Below are positions 25,050 to 33,565 of a DNA stretch of 64,000 nt, in pieces; the stretch's first letter is position 1, and the number at the start of each line of letters is the position of its first letter. The notes beneath the pieces were generated by a model. It was not told where the DNA came from, did not search any database, and saw only the letters and a program-made list of their open reading frames with translations. The position numbers and the translations under genes are program-made. Origin of the DNA: Acidobacteriota bacterium (GTDB lineage: Bacteria; Acidobacteriota; Terriglobia; Terriglobales; Acidobacteriaceae); the NCBI GenBank assembly GCA_018268755.1, contig JAFDVW010000006.1, positions 62,148-126,147 of the forward strand, in the 5' to 3' direction.

Positions 25050-25676
25050 ATGAATTGCGCGGAATTTCAGGATGATCTGCCCCAGTGGCTGGAGGGCGAC
25101 CGTAAGGTGGAATCCGAAGCCCACCTGCGGACGTGTCCGGCCTGTCATGAACTGATCGCTGATTTTGATTTCATCCGGCGCGCGGCGGGACAGCTGCAAG
25201 AGAGCGCCGAGCCCAGCCCGCGGGTGTGGAACTCCATCGCCATTGCCCTGCGACAAGAGGGGCTGATTCGCGACGGGGAGCGGGAAAGCGCCACCGTCAC
25301 CGTGTTCCCTAGACCGCGGGGCCGGTGGCTGAACTGGCTGGCGCCGATCGCGGCCCTGGGCTTGATCGCTTTCAGTCTCTGGACCTACCAGAACGGCTCG
25401 CCGGAATCGGCCGGCCAGTCGGCCCTGCCCCCCAAGGTGCAAACCGCCTCCATGAGCCTGGAAGACCGGCAGCTGCTGGACATGATTTCGGCCCGCATGC
25501 CCAGCCTGCGCCAGACCTATGAAAGCGACCTGCAGGACGTCAATGCCTACATCCAGGACGCCGAGCAGTCGGTCCATTCCAATCCGAATGATGAGGAAGC
25601 GCAGGAATCCCTGATGCAGGCCTATGAGCAACGGGCCATGCTTTATGAGATGGCTTTGAACCGTTCTCTGCCATAA
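25050..25676 (+). CDS. Zinc-finger anti-sigma factor
   Basis: The 208-aa protein has the ZAS-type zinc site with C3, H25, C29 and C32 (HLRTCPAC), one membrane helix (about 93-113, LNWLAPIAALGLIAFSLW) and an outer C-terminal helical domain. Such proteins hold the cognate ECF sigma factor at the membrane until a signal releases it. It directly follows the sigma gene and precedes the DUF4097 gene by 56 bp. Confidence 0.88.
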   Translation: MNCAEFQDDLPQWLEGDRKVESEAHLRTCPACHELIADFDFIRRAAGQLQESAEPSPRVWNSIAIALRQEGLIRDGERESATVTVFPRPRGRWLNWLAPIAALGLIAFSLWTYQNGSPESAGQSALPPKVQTASMSLEDRQLLDMISARMPSLRQTYESDLQDVNAYIQDAEQSVHSNPNDEEAQESLMQAYEQRAMLYEMALNRSLP

Positions 25677-25732
25677 TGAAAGGAAACCGGGGCAGCGGAC
25701 GGACCGTCCGTTGTGCGATTTAGGGGAGTGTT

Positions 25733-26584
25733 ATGAAGCAACACAGCAAACGTGCCGCCAAGCTGGTATTGGTCGTGGTCATCGCCGGAGCTGTCTACGG
25801 GGCAGCGCAAACCCGGAAAGAGTTCCGCTACACAGTCAGCCCCAAATCCACCGTGTATGTGGCCAACCAGTATGGCCCGATATCAGCCAAGTCCGCCCCC
25901 GGCAATCAAGTGGTGGTCACGGTCGTGCTGCGCTCCGACAAAGTGGAAGTCGAACAGAGCCAGCGGGGAAACCGGGTCGAAATACGGTCGCACCTGCTGA
26001 CCGGCGCCGATGTGGACAGCGGGCAGGCAGATTATGAGATCACCCTTCCCTCCGATGCCAATGTAACCCTGCAGTCTTCCACCGGCCCCCTGCACGTAGA
26101 AAAGCTGAATGGCGATGTGACCCTGGAAGGAGCCACGGCGGAAGTGGATGTCCGCGACCTGAGCGGAGGACACGTACACATCAAGACCCTGAATGGCCCG
26201 GTCACCTTGACCAACGTCCGCGATGGGCACGTCGAGATCACGTCGGTAAGCGGCGATGTAGTGCTGAACGGCGTGGAAGGCCCTCTGGTGCAAGTGAACT
26301 CGACCAGCGGCAAGATCCATTATGACGGGAATTTTGGCTTTGGCGGGCAATACTCTCTCACCAGCCACACCGGGGACATTGAGGCCCTGGCTCCGCCTTA
26401 CGCTTCGATCGATGTCACGGCTCGTTCCGTGCGTGGCCAGGTGGAGAACGACTTCCCCCTGGAGCCCAAGCATTCTTCCTTCGTCGCAAAGGCCGGGAGT
26501 GCCTTCGCAGGTACGGTGGGCAAGGCCGCGTCGTCGGTGAAGCTGCTTTCCTTCAGTGGTAAAATTCATCTCAAGAAACGCTAA
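25733..26584 (+). CDS. DUF4097 family secreted beta-helix-like protein
   Basis: The 283-aa protein has a signal peptide (about 1-25) and then short beta-strand repeats of the DUF4097 type (VTLQSSTGPLHVEKLNGDVTLEGATAEVDVRDLSGGHVHIKTL and VEITSVSGDVVLNGVEGPLVQVNSTSGKIHY). DUF4097 proteins often sit beside sigma/anti-sigma pairs, and their role is unknown. GGGGAG lies 5 bp upstream of the ATG. Confidence 0.85.
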   Translation: MKQHSKRAAKLVLVVVIAGAVYGAAQTRKEFRYTVSPKSTVYVANQYGPISAKSAPGNQVVVTVVLRSDKVEVEQSQRGNRVEIRSHLLTGADVDSGQADYEITLPSDANVTLQSSTGPLHVEKLNGDVTLEGATAEVDVRDLSGGHVHIKTLNGPVTLTNVRDGHVEITSVSGDVVLNGVEGPLVQVNSTSGKIHYDGNFGFGGQYSLTSHTGDIEALAPPYASIDVTARSVRGQVENDFPLEPKHSSFVAKAGSAFAGTVGKAASSVKLLSFSGKIHLKKR

Positions 26585-26606
26585 AAACAGGCAGATTACG
26601 GGAAAA

Positions 26607-27149
26607 ATGAGGAGCCCCGCCGGTCCCAGTCCTGACGCGCGTCCGATGGTACGGGCGGTGTTTCTGGTGGGCTTCATGGGGGCTGGCAAGACTAGTGTCG
26701 GACAGGCCCTGGGCCGCAGGCTCGGCTGGGCCTTTGAAGACCTGGATGCCCGCGTTCAGCTGCGGGAAGAACGCAGCATCGAAGAAATCTTCGCGGCTTC
26801 CGGGGAAAACGAGTTTCGCCGCGCGGAACATGCGGCCCTGCGCAGCCTGCTGGATGAACTGGAAGATGCCCCGCGGGTCGTAGCGTTGGGCGGTGGGGCC
26901 TTCGTGCAACCGGCCAATGCTGCGCTGTTGCGCGACCAGCTCACGGTGTTCCTGGACGCGCCCGCAGAAGAGTTGTACGGCCGTTGTGCGCAACAGGACA
27001 TTGCGCGTCCGTTGCGCCGGGAGCGCGAGCAGTTTTTCAAATTGTACGAAAGCCGCCGGCCGGCGTATCTGGCCGCCGCGGCGTGCATTGATACCAGCGG
27101 AAAAGATGTAGACGCCATCGCCGCGGAAGTAGCCCAGCTTTTGCTGTAG
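26607..27149 (+). CDS. aroK: Shikimate kinase
   Basis: The 180-aa protein phosphorylates shikimate at the 3-hydroxyl in the chorismate pathway. It has Walker A GFMGAGKTS (22-30), the substrate-binding DLDARVQ and FAASGENEFRRAE segments, the GGGAF loop and the lid arginines in ARPLRRE. The ATG at 26607 with GGGA upstream is preferred; an ATG at 26646 lacks a ribosome site. No other aro gene is nearby. The next gene starts 26 bp after the stop. Confidence 0.93.
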   Translation: MRSPAGPSPDARPMVRAVFLVGFMGAGKTSVGQALGRRLGWAFEDLDARVQLREERSIEEIFAASGENEFRRAEHAALRSLLDELEDAPRVVALGGGAFVQPANAALLRDQLTVFLDAPAEELYGRCAQQDIARPLRREREQFFKLYESRRPAYLAAAACIDTSGKDVDAIAAEVAQLLL

Positions 27150-27175
27150 ATTTTGGCCCCTTGGAGACAACTCGA

Positions 27176-27934
27176 GTGACCTGGAAAAACGCCCTGCTAC
27201 GTACCGCGCTGGCCACCCTGCTGGTCACGGCCGTTCTCTCCCCTGCCAAAGACAAGCAAAAGGAGAAAGCCAGTGAACCTTCCGGGGAGATGGTGGATTC
27301 CGGCAGTTTCGGAATTCTGCAGAACGGCCACCGGGTGGCTACCGAGACTTTCTCTATCCAGCAGGGCAACAGCGGCAGCGTGGTGAAGTCGGAGTTCAAG
27401 ACGCTGCTGGGAGACCCGGCGGCCCAGTCATCGGTGCTGCAGATGTCGCCGCAGGGAGACATCCGGCGCTACGAGTGGAAAGAGATCGCGCCCGGCAAGG
27501 CGCAGGCCACGGTGACGGTCAACGACAGCTTCCTGATGGAGCGCTCCACCGACAATCCGCAACAGAAGCCGGAAGAGCGGCCCTTTCTGTTGCCGGCGTC
27601 GACCAGCATTCTGGATGATTACTTCTTCATCCATCGCGAAATCCTGATCTGGAAGTATTTGGCCACGGCCTGCCATAAAGGGGCCGGGGCGGTGGAGTGT
27701 CCCATCGAGCAGCGGGCGCAGTTTGGAACGCTGAACCCGCACCAGCGCGCCTCCATGGCGGCCTCGGTCGCCTTCACCGGCCGGGACAAAATCGCGGTGG
27801 GTGGGGCGGAACGCGAACTGAACCGCTTCTCGCTGAAGAGCGACGGCGGCGAATGGATGTTGTGGCTGGACGAGCAGTTTAAGATCATTCGCATCCTGAT
27901 TCCCGGCGACAACACCGAAGTGGTGCGGGACTAA
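27176..27934 (+). CDS. Secreted protein of unknown function
   Basis: The 252-aa protein has an N-terminal hydrophobic signal (ALLRTALATLLVTAVLS) and a beta-rich body (GSFGILQNGHRVATETFSIQQGNSGSVVKSEFKT ... GGEWMLWLDEQFKIIRILIPGDNTEVVRD). The end looks like DUF6134 or DUF3108-type proteins in which a signal is carried on a beta-barrel half, but the family was not recognised with confidence. The GTG at 27176 is chosen for GGAG 9 bp upstream. It lies in the same direction as aroK and the AI-2E permeases. Confidence 0.6.
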   Translation: MTWKNALLRTALATLLVTAVLSPAKDKQKEKASEPSGEMVDSGSFGILQNGHRVATETFSIQQGNSGSVVKSEFKTLLGDPAAQSSVLQMSPQGDIRRYEWKEIAPGKAQATVTVNDSFLMERSTDNPQQKPEERPFLLPASTSILDDYFFIHREILIWKYLATACHKGAGAVECPIEQRAQFGTLNPHQRASMAASVAFTGRDKIAVGGAERELNRFSLKSDGGEWMLWLDEQFKIIRILIPGDNTEVVRD

Positions 27935-27964
27935 CATTTCTAGCGCAGCCTGGGGCAAAGCGGC

Positions 27965-29053
27965 ATGTCCTTGATCGACACACGCACGACGCGGGTCTTA
28001 TTCACGGTGCTGCTGTTCGCCTTGGGACTGGGCTTTCTTTACATCGCCCATCGCACCCTGATCGCCTTCCTATTTGCGATTTTCTTTGCCTACCTGGTGG
28101 ACCCGGCGGTCTCCAAGATTGAACGCCGGGCGGGAGGGCGGGGCCGCGCCATCACCGTGATCTATCTGCTTCTGGTCCTGCTGCTCAGCACATTTTTCTT
28201 CTTCGTAGGCCCGCGCATCGGGCGGCAGGCGCAACGCCTGAGCGAGGCCCTGCCGCAGGTGATTGAGAACATCGGCTCCGGACAGATCGCGGAACAAATT
28301 GGGCAGGAACACGGCTGGAGCGCGCACACCCGGCAGCAGCTCTCCCGCTATCTGGCCAGCCATCGCGATGACCTGCTGAATCTGGTGCAGCGCATCGGAG
28401 TGCGGGCCGCGGAAGTCGCCAAGGAAGCCTGGATGCTGATTGTGGTGCCGATTCTGGCGGCCTTCTTTCTCAAGGACGGGCGGGCTTTTCGGCAGGTGTT
28501 GCTCTCGTTTGTGCATACCCGCGCGCAACATGAATTTCTGGAGGGAGTGCTGGGCGATCTAAATCGCATGCTGGCGCAGTTCATCCGCGCGCAATTGACC
28601 CTGGCGGCGCTTTCCATGATCGCTTATACCTCCTTCCTGGGCCTGTCGCGCGTGCCCTACGCCATGATGCTGGGCACGGTGGGTGGCATTCTGGAATTCA
28701 TTCCGGTCGTGGGGCCGCTGGTGGCGGCGCTGTTGATCTTCGGGGTGTCCTCGCTGGTGGGCTACAAATACTGGTTCCTGCTGCTGGTTTTTCTGGGCGC
28801 CTGGCGGCTGATCCAGGATTATGTGGTCTCTCCCCGCATCATGGGGCGAAGCATGGAACTGCATCCTCTGGCAGCCATCTTCGGAGTGCTGGCCGGGGGA
28901 GAGATGGCCGGCGTGCTGGGGGTCTATCTTTCGATCCCGGTCATGGCCAGCCTACGCATCGTGTGGCGGCGCTGGCGGCTCTATGCCGAAAAGAAGCGCT
29001 TCGGCCCCCTGAATGACTACTCCTTCGGCGGCGATCTGACCGTGCAAAAATAG
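27965..29053 (+). CDS. AI-2E family transporter (PerM/YdiK-like permease), first copy
   Basis: The 362-aa membrane protein has about seven or eight hydrophobic segments in the usual layout: an N-terminal set, a soluble helical stretch (about 85-150), then the conserved GGILEFIPVVGPLVAALL and the DYVVSPRIMGRSMELHPLAAIFGVLAGGEMAGVLGVYLSIPV region. The family includes putative AI-2 exporters and Na+/H+ antiporters, so the substrate is open. The second copy starts within 75 bp. Confidence 0.88.
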   Translation: MSLIDTRTTRVLFTVLLFALGLGFLYIAHRTLIAFLFAIFFAYLVDPAVSKIERRAGGRGRAITVIYLLLVLLLSTFFFFVGPRIGRQAQRLSEALPQVIENIGSGQIAEQIGQEHGWSAHTRQQLSRYLASHRDDLLNLVQRIGVRAAEVAKEAWMLIVVPILAAFFLKDGRAFRQVLLSFVHTRAQHEFLEGVLGDLNRMLAQFIRAQLTLAALSMIAYTSFLGLSRVPYAMMLGTVGGILEFIPVVGPLVAALLIFGVSSLVGYKYWFLLLVFLGAWRLIQDYVVSPRIMGRSMELHPLAAIFGVLAGGEMAGVLGVYLSIPVMASLRIVWRRWRLYAEKKRFGPLNDYSFGGDLTVQK

Positions 29054-29123
29054 GCGGTTGACTTCAGCCGGCCAGCCGATTCCGGCATCTAAGCTTCCCT
29101 CTGGACGGGGCCAGAGATCCAGC

Positions 29124-30134
29124 ATGGGCTATCGCAAAGAAATCCTGTTCACCATCACAATCTTATTGCTGCTGGGGCTGGCCTTTGCGGCGCGCAATGT
29201 GTTGCTGCTGATCTACGTCAGCGCGCTGTTCGCGGTGATGATCACGCCTTTGGTCAACCGCATTGCCGCGCTGCATCTGGGAACGTGGCGCCCCAGCAGG
29301 GGCCTGGCGCTCATGGGCATTGTCCTGGCCGGGGTGGTCGTCATGGTCCTGTTCTTCATGGTGGCCGTGCCCCCGATTTTTGAGGACATGCAACAGCTCA
29401 CCGCCGACCTGCCCAACAAGACGGGTGCGGTCATGCAGCACATCAAGCAAGTTCCGATCCTGAACCGGGTGAACCCGGAAGTCATTCAGCGTGAAGCCAC
29501 GGAACTGGCGGCGCGCACGGTGCGCCTGATTCCCGGGCTGGCGGGCGGGGTATTGGCCTTCTTCAGCTTCCTCATCATGACCGCCTATTTCGTTTTGGAC
29601 GGGGAAACCGCGTTCCGCTGGATCCTTTCCATGCTGCCGCGCCAAGCGGAACCACGGCTACACCGGACCCTGCTGGAAGCCAAGGACCGCATGCGCCGCT
29701 GGTTGCTGGGGCAGCTGCTGCTGATGCTGGTGCTGGGCAGTGCCAGCGCGCTGGTGTATGGGCTGCTGGGCATTCGCTACTTCAACGTGCTGGCCGTATT
29801 CACCGGGCTGGCCAACATTGTGCCGATCGTCGGCCCGGTGCTGTCGGTGGTGCTGGCCTGCGTGGTGGCGGCGTTCGACGGCTGGGCCAAAGTGGCAGGG
29901 GTACTGATCTTCTACCTGGTCTATCAGCAGATTGAAAACGCCTTTCTGACTCCGCGCATTATGAAAGCCGCGGTTGGCCTGCCGGCCCTGTCCATCATTA
30001 TTGCCCTTGCCATCGGAGGCGAGCTGGCCGGCCTGGTGGGGGCGGTGGTGGCCGTCCCCTCGGCCACGCTGATCGCCGTCTTGATGGACGAGTACCTGGT
30101 CAAACGCAAGGACAAAGAGGCCCCTGCCTCCTGA
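29124..30134 (+). CDS. AI-2E family transporter, second copy
   Basis: The 336-aa paralogue of the previous gene has the same arrangement and the conserved TGLANIVPIVGPVLSVVLACVVAAFDGW and LTPRIMKAAVGLPALSIIIALAIGGELAGLVGAVVAVP. The ATG at 29124 (MGYRKEILF) is chosen; the frame stays open to a TTG at 29058 with no ribosome site. The two copies are divergent in sequence (not a recent duplication), so they may form a heteromer or have separate roles. Confidence 0.86.
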   Translation: MGYRKEILFTITILLLLGLAFAARNVLLLIYVSALFAVMITPLVNRIAALHLGTWRPSRGLALMGIVLAGVVVMVLFFMVAVPPIFEDMQQLTADLPNKTGAVMQHIKQVPILNRVNPEVIQREATELAARTVRLIPGLAGGVLAFFSFLIMTAYFVLDGETAFRWILSMLPRQAEPRLHRTLLEAKDRMRRWLLGQLLLMLVLGSASALVYGLLGIRYFNVLAVFTGLANIVPIVGPVLSVVLACVVAAFDGWAKVAGVLIFYLVYQQIENAFLTPRIMKAAVGLPALSIIIALAIGGELAGLVGAVVAVPSATLIAVLMDEYLVKRKDKEAPAS

Positions 30135-30205
30135 CAAAATCGTACTTCTACCATTCCCCTGTGCCCGGTATGGCCTGTCCGGCAAGCGCTCGCGCACGAG
30201 TGTTG

Positions 30206-30211
30206 TAAAAT
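30206..30211 (+). promoter_or_regulatory. Candidate -10 element of asd
   Basis: TAAAAT ends 13 bp before the asd ATG, and there is no purine-rich ribosome site between them. No good -35 is seen, so this is weak evidence for a nearly leaderless transcript. Confidence 0.25.
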
Positions 30212-30224
30212 TCCTAAATAACCT

Positions 30225-31277
30225 ATGTCGAAGAAAATCCCTGTAGGAATTTTGGGCGCGACTGGAATTGTTGGTCAGCGCTTCGTGCAAATGCTGGAGC
30301 ATCATCCGTGGTTTGAGGTCGCATGGCTGGCCGCTTCGGACCGCTCCGAAGGCAAGCCTTATGGCGAGGCGGCGCGCTGGCGCCTGAAGACAGCCATTCC
30401 CGCCCAGGTGGCGAAGATGCAAGTCTCCCCGGCCAAGCCGGAAGGAGCGCCTAAAGTCATTTTTGCCGCGCTCGATTCGGCCATCGCCGCCGAGCTGGAG
30501 CCGCGTTTCGCCGAAGCCGGTTGTGCCGTGGTTTCCAACTCCAGCGCTTTGCGTATGGCAGAGGACGTGCCCCTGGTGATTCCGGAAGTCAACTCCGACC
30601 ACGTCAAGTTGATCGAGACCCAGTCCTGGAAGAAAAAATCCGGCGGCTTCGTGGTGACCAACCCCAACTGCTCGGCGATCGGTCTGGTCATCGCGCTGGC
30701 CCCGCTGCAAAAGGCCTTCGGCCTGGACGTTGTCATGGCAGTTACCATGCAGGCGGTGAGCGGCGCCGGCTATCCGGGAGTCGCCTCCCTGGATATTTTG
30801 GGCAATGTGATCCCCTATATCTCCAAAGAAGAAGAAAAGATGGAAGAGGAAACGCTGAAGCTGCTCGGCCATCTGAATGGAACGGCCGTGGTGCCCGCCG
30901 ACTTCCGGATGAGCGCGCAGTGCAACCGCGTGGCGGTTGAGGACGGGCACACCGAGTCGGTCTCCATCCAGCTGAAAAAGAAGGCCAAGCCGGAAGAGAT
31001 CCTGGCGGCGTGGAGTTCTTTCCGCGGTGTGCCGCAGGAGAAACAACTGCCCAGCGCGCCGGAGCAGCCGGTGTTTTACTCCACCGCGCCCGACCGCCCG
31101 CAACCGCGTTTTGACGTGGACCGGGGCAACGGCATGACCACCACGGTGGGGCGGCTGCGGCCTTGCAGCGTCTTCGACTGGAAGTTCACCGTGCTCTCGC
31201 ACAACACCATTCGCGGCGCCGCGGGCGCGGCTTTGCTCAATGCGGAGTTATTGAAAGTGCAGGGATATCTGAGCTAA
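30225..31277 (+). CDS. asd: Aspartate-semialdehyde dehydrogenase
   Basis: The 350-aa enzyme reduces aspartyl phosphate to aspartate semialdehyde with NADPH, the second step to lysine, threonine and methionine. It has GATGIVGQ (11-18), the catalytic Cys149 in TNPNCSAIG, the MQAVSGAGYPG segment and the CNRVAVEDGHTESV stretch with the active-site His. The layout matches the archaeal/fungal-type ASADH found in several bacterial phyla. It is the first gene of the DAP cluster. Confidence 0.95.
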   Translation: MSKKIPVGILGATGIVGQRFVQMLEHHPWFEVAWLAASDRSEGKPYGEAARWRLKTAIPAQVAKMQVSPAKPEGAPKVIFAALDSAIAAELEPRFAEAGCAVVSNSSALRMAEDVPLVIPEVNSDHVKLIETQSWKKKSGGFVVTNPNCSAIGLVIALAPLQKAFGLDVVMAVTMQAVSGAGYPGVASLDILGNVIPYISKEEEKMEEETLKLLGHLNGTAVVPADFRMSAQCNRVAVEDGHTESVSIQLKKKAKPEEILAAWSSFRGVPQEKQLPSAPEQPVFYSTAPDRPQPRFDVDRGNGMTTTVGRLRPCSVFDWKFTVLSHNTIRGAAGAALLNAELLKVQGYLS

Positions 31278-31347
31278 TGAACGACGACGATTCTCCGCGG
31301 TACGCCTTCGCTGGCCGCCCACCACAGCAGCCAAGGACATTTCTGCC

Positions 31348-32721
31348 ATGATCGTGATGAAATTTGGCGGCACTTCGGTGCAGGACGCCCAAGCCATCAC
31401 CCGCGTGGCTGCGATCGTGAAAGGGCGCCTGGCGCAAAAGCCGGTGGTCGTGGTCAGCGCCATGGCGAAAGTCACCGACCAGCTGTTGAATATGGCGCGG
31501 GCGGCCGGCGCCGGCGACCGCAAAACCGCCCTCAAACTCTGCCGTTCCCTGCAGGAGCGGCACTACAACACAGCTGGCGAACTGCTGGGAACAGCGTTGT
31601 TCACGCAGTTCCACAGCGATCTGGGCGCGGACTTCGAGGAACTCGACGAGCTGCTGCGCGGTATTGTGGCCATCGGCGAATTGACGCCGCGCACCACCGA
31701 CCATGTAGCGGCATTCGGCGAGCGCCTCTCCAGCCGGATTGTGGCGGCGGCTTTTTCCGCCCTGGGCATGGAAAGTTCGCACGTGGACTCGCGCGACTGT
31801 GTGGTCACCGACAACAACTACATGCGGGCGGCCCCTCTGTTCGAGGAAACCAACGAACGCCTGCGCGAACGGGTGAAACCGCTGCTCGAGGAAGGCCGGG
31901 TCGTGGTGATGGGAGGCTTCATCGGCGCCACCAAGGCGGGGGTGACCACCACCATCGGGCGCGGTGGCTCGGATTATTCCGGGGCCATCATAGGGGCCGG
32001 GCTGGACGCGGAGCGCATTGAAATCTGGACCGACGTGGACGGGATGATGACCACCGATCCCAATGTCTGTACGGACGCGCGCCGCATCAAAGTCATCAGC
32101 TTCGATGAGGCGGCCGAGCTGGCCTATTTTGGGGCCAAGGTGCTGCATCCCGCGACCGTGCTGCCCGCCGTCCAGAAAAACATTCCAGTCTACGTATTGA
32201 ACTCGCGCAATCCCAGCTGCGAGGGCACACGCATTACCGCGCGGGCTCCCCATTGCAAGAACTACTTTAAGGCGATTGCGGCGAAAAAGCGCATCACCAT
32301 TGTGGACGTGGCCGCCCCCCGCATGTTGCTGGCACACGGTTTTCTGAAGGCGATCTTTGAGGCTTTCGACCGGCACCAGATCCCGGTGGATGTGGTTTCA
32401 ACCTCCGAGGTAAGCGTCTCGCTGACCGTGGATTCCAACGAATCGATCCCCGCCCTGGCGGCCGACCTGGCCAAGCTGGCGGACGTGAAATATGAAGGCC
32501 GCAAAGCCATCGTGTGCCTGGTGGGCGAGAGCATTCGCGACACGCCGGGGATCGCGGCGCGCGTATTCAGCGAATTGCTGGACGTCAACATCCGCATGAT
32601 TTCCCAGGGTGCATCCGAGATCAACCTGACCTTTGTGATTGAGGAAGATAAGGTACCGGAGGTCATCCGGCGTCTGCACAAGGCCTTTTTCTCGGAACTG
32701 GACCCAGAGGTTTTCGCGTAA
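31348..32721 (+). CDS. lysC: Aspartate kinase
   Basis: The 457-aa enzyme phosphorylates aspartate, the entry step of the cluster. The kinase domain (about 1-290) starts with KFGGTSV (5-11) and holds GFIGATKAGVTTTIGRGGSDYSGA and EIWTDVDGMMTTDP. Two ACT domains (about 300-455) follow, including VDVVSTSEVSVSLTVD and MISQGASEINLTFVIEEDKV, so allosteric control by lysine or threonine is likely. AAGGA lies 10 bp before the ATG. Confidence 0.95.
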   Translation: MIVMKFGGTSVQDAQAITRVAAIVKGRLAQKPVVVVSAMAKVTDQLLNMARAAGAGDRKTALKLCRSLQERHYNTAGELLGTALFTQFHSDLGADFEELDELLRGIVAIGELTPRTTDHVAAFGERLSSRIVAAAFSALGMESSHVDSRDCVVTDNNYMRAAPLFEETNERLRERVKPLLEEGRVVVMGGFIGATKAGVTTTIGRGGSDYSGAIIGAGLDAERIEIWTDVDGMMTTDPNVCTDARRIKVISFDEAAELAYFGAKVLHPATVLPAVQKNIPVYVLNSRNPSCEGTRITARAPHCKNYFKAIAAKKRITIVDVAAPRMLLAHGFLKAIFEAFDRHQIPVDVVSTSEVSVSLTVDSNESIPALAADLAKLADVKYEGRKAIVCLVGESIRDTPGIAARVFSELLDVNIRMISQGASEINLTFVIEEDKVPEVIRRLHKAFFSELDPEVFA

Positions 32722-32734
32722 GCTTTTTGGGCAG

Positions 32735-32800
32735 GACGAAAACTGCAGATCCCTCGTCGCTTCGTTCCTCGGGATGACACGTACTTAGATACGGGGAAGG
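32735..32800. repeat. Probable interspersed spacer element between lysC and dapB
   Basis: The short spacer contains CCTCGTCGCTTCGTTCCTCG followed by GGATGACA, a phrase I recall as a frequent intergenic element in Acidobacteriota genomes. Only this copy is in the window, so its repeat nature cannot be shown here. Confidence 0.25.
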
Positions 32801-32821
32801 CAGAAAGAGCAATTCATTCCA

Positions 32822-33502
32822 ATGCATCTTCTATTGCTAGGACGAGGCAAGACCGGGGCGCTGGTGGCGGAAATAGCCCGCCAGCGCGGCCATCAGATTA
32901 CCGTGCTGGGCGCAGCGGAAAATCCGCAAGGCTCGGCCCTGACCGAGGACAAGCTGCAAGGCATCGATGCGGTGATCGATTTCACGACTCCGCACGCCGT
33001 CCTGCCCCATATCGAGGCCTGCGTCCGCGCCAAAAAGAACATGGTGGTGGGCACCACGGGCTGGTACAGCGAGATCCCCCGTGTCCAAAAACTGGTCGAA
33101 GCCCAAGGCGGCGCGCTGGTGTTTGGGGCGAATTTTTCCGTGGGCGTGAATCTGTTTTTTGAAATTGCCCGCACCGCCGCCGCCGCCCTGCAGCACCAGT
33201 ATCAGGGGCAGATCTTCGAGCGCCACCACATCCATAAGAAAGATGCCCCGTCCGGCACGGCCGTGGCCCTGCGCAATGTGATCCGGGAGAGCTCGGGGAG
33301 CGAGCTGGAAATCACGTCTTTCCGCGAGGGCGAGGTGGTGGGCTTGCACGAACTTACCCTCGACTCCCCCGCCGACAAGATCTATCTATGCCACGACGCC
33401 AAATCGCGGCACGGCTTTGCCGAAGGGGCGGTGCGGGCTGCGGAATGGCTGGCCGCCAAGCGGGGCTTTTTTGACTTCAAAGACGTCTGGCGCCAGCTGT
33501 AA
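32822..33502 (+). CDS. dapB: 4-hydroxy-tetrahydrodipicolinate reductase
   Basis: The 226-aa enzyme reduces the DapA product to tetrahydrodipicolinate. It has the nucleotide motif GRGKTG (7-12), VVGTTGW (75-81), FGANFSVGVNLF (101-112) and the substrate motif HHIHKKDAPSGTA (135-147). It is shorter than the 240-270 aa typical of E. coli-like DapB, mainly because the segment after the first beta-strand is short, but all catalytic motifs are present. Confidence 0.94.
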   Translation: MHLLLLGRGKTGALVAEIARQRGHQITVLGAAENPQGSALTEDKLQGIDAVIDFTTPHAVLPHIEACVRAKKNMVVGTTGWYSEIPRVQKLVEAQGGALVFGANFSVGVNLFFEIARTAAAALQHQYQGQIFERHHIHKKDAPSGTAVALRNVIRESSGSELEITSFREGEVVGLHELTLDSPADKIYLCHDAKSRHGFAEGAVRAAEWLAAKRGFFDFKDVWRQL

Positions 33503-33530
33503 TTCTGCACAGGAATTCCACCCCTAAGTG

Positions 33531-33559
33531 TTTGCACTGGGCCCTATTCGCGTTATCTT
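33531..33559 (+). promoter_or_regulatory. Promoter of dapA, predicted leaderless
   Basis: TTTGCA (33531-33536), a 17-bp spacer and TATCTT (33554-33559). The predicted transcription start falls at about 33566, the A of the dapA ATG, and there is no ribosome-binding site before that ATG. Confidence 0.45.
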
Positions 33560-33565
33560 AATGGT

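Noticed and set aside
29658-31202. Long minus-strand frame (514 codons) opposite the second AI-2E permease gene and asd
   Set aside because: It lies antisense to two well-recognised genes, is rich in His/Arg/Gly/Gln as expected for a GC-rich shadow frame, and shows no family features. The same holds for antisense frames at 16176-17954, 20321-21292, 37230-38597, 38907-39998 and 43553-45046.
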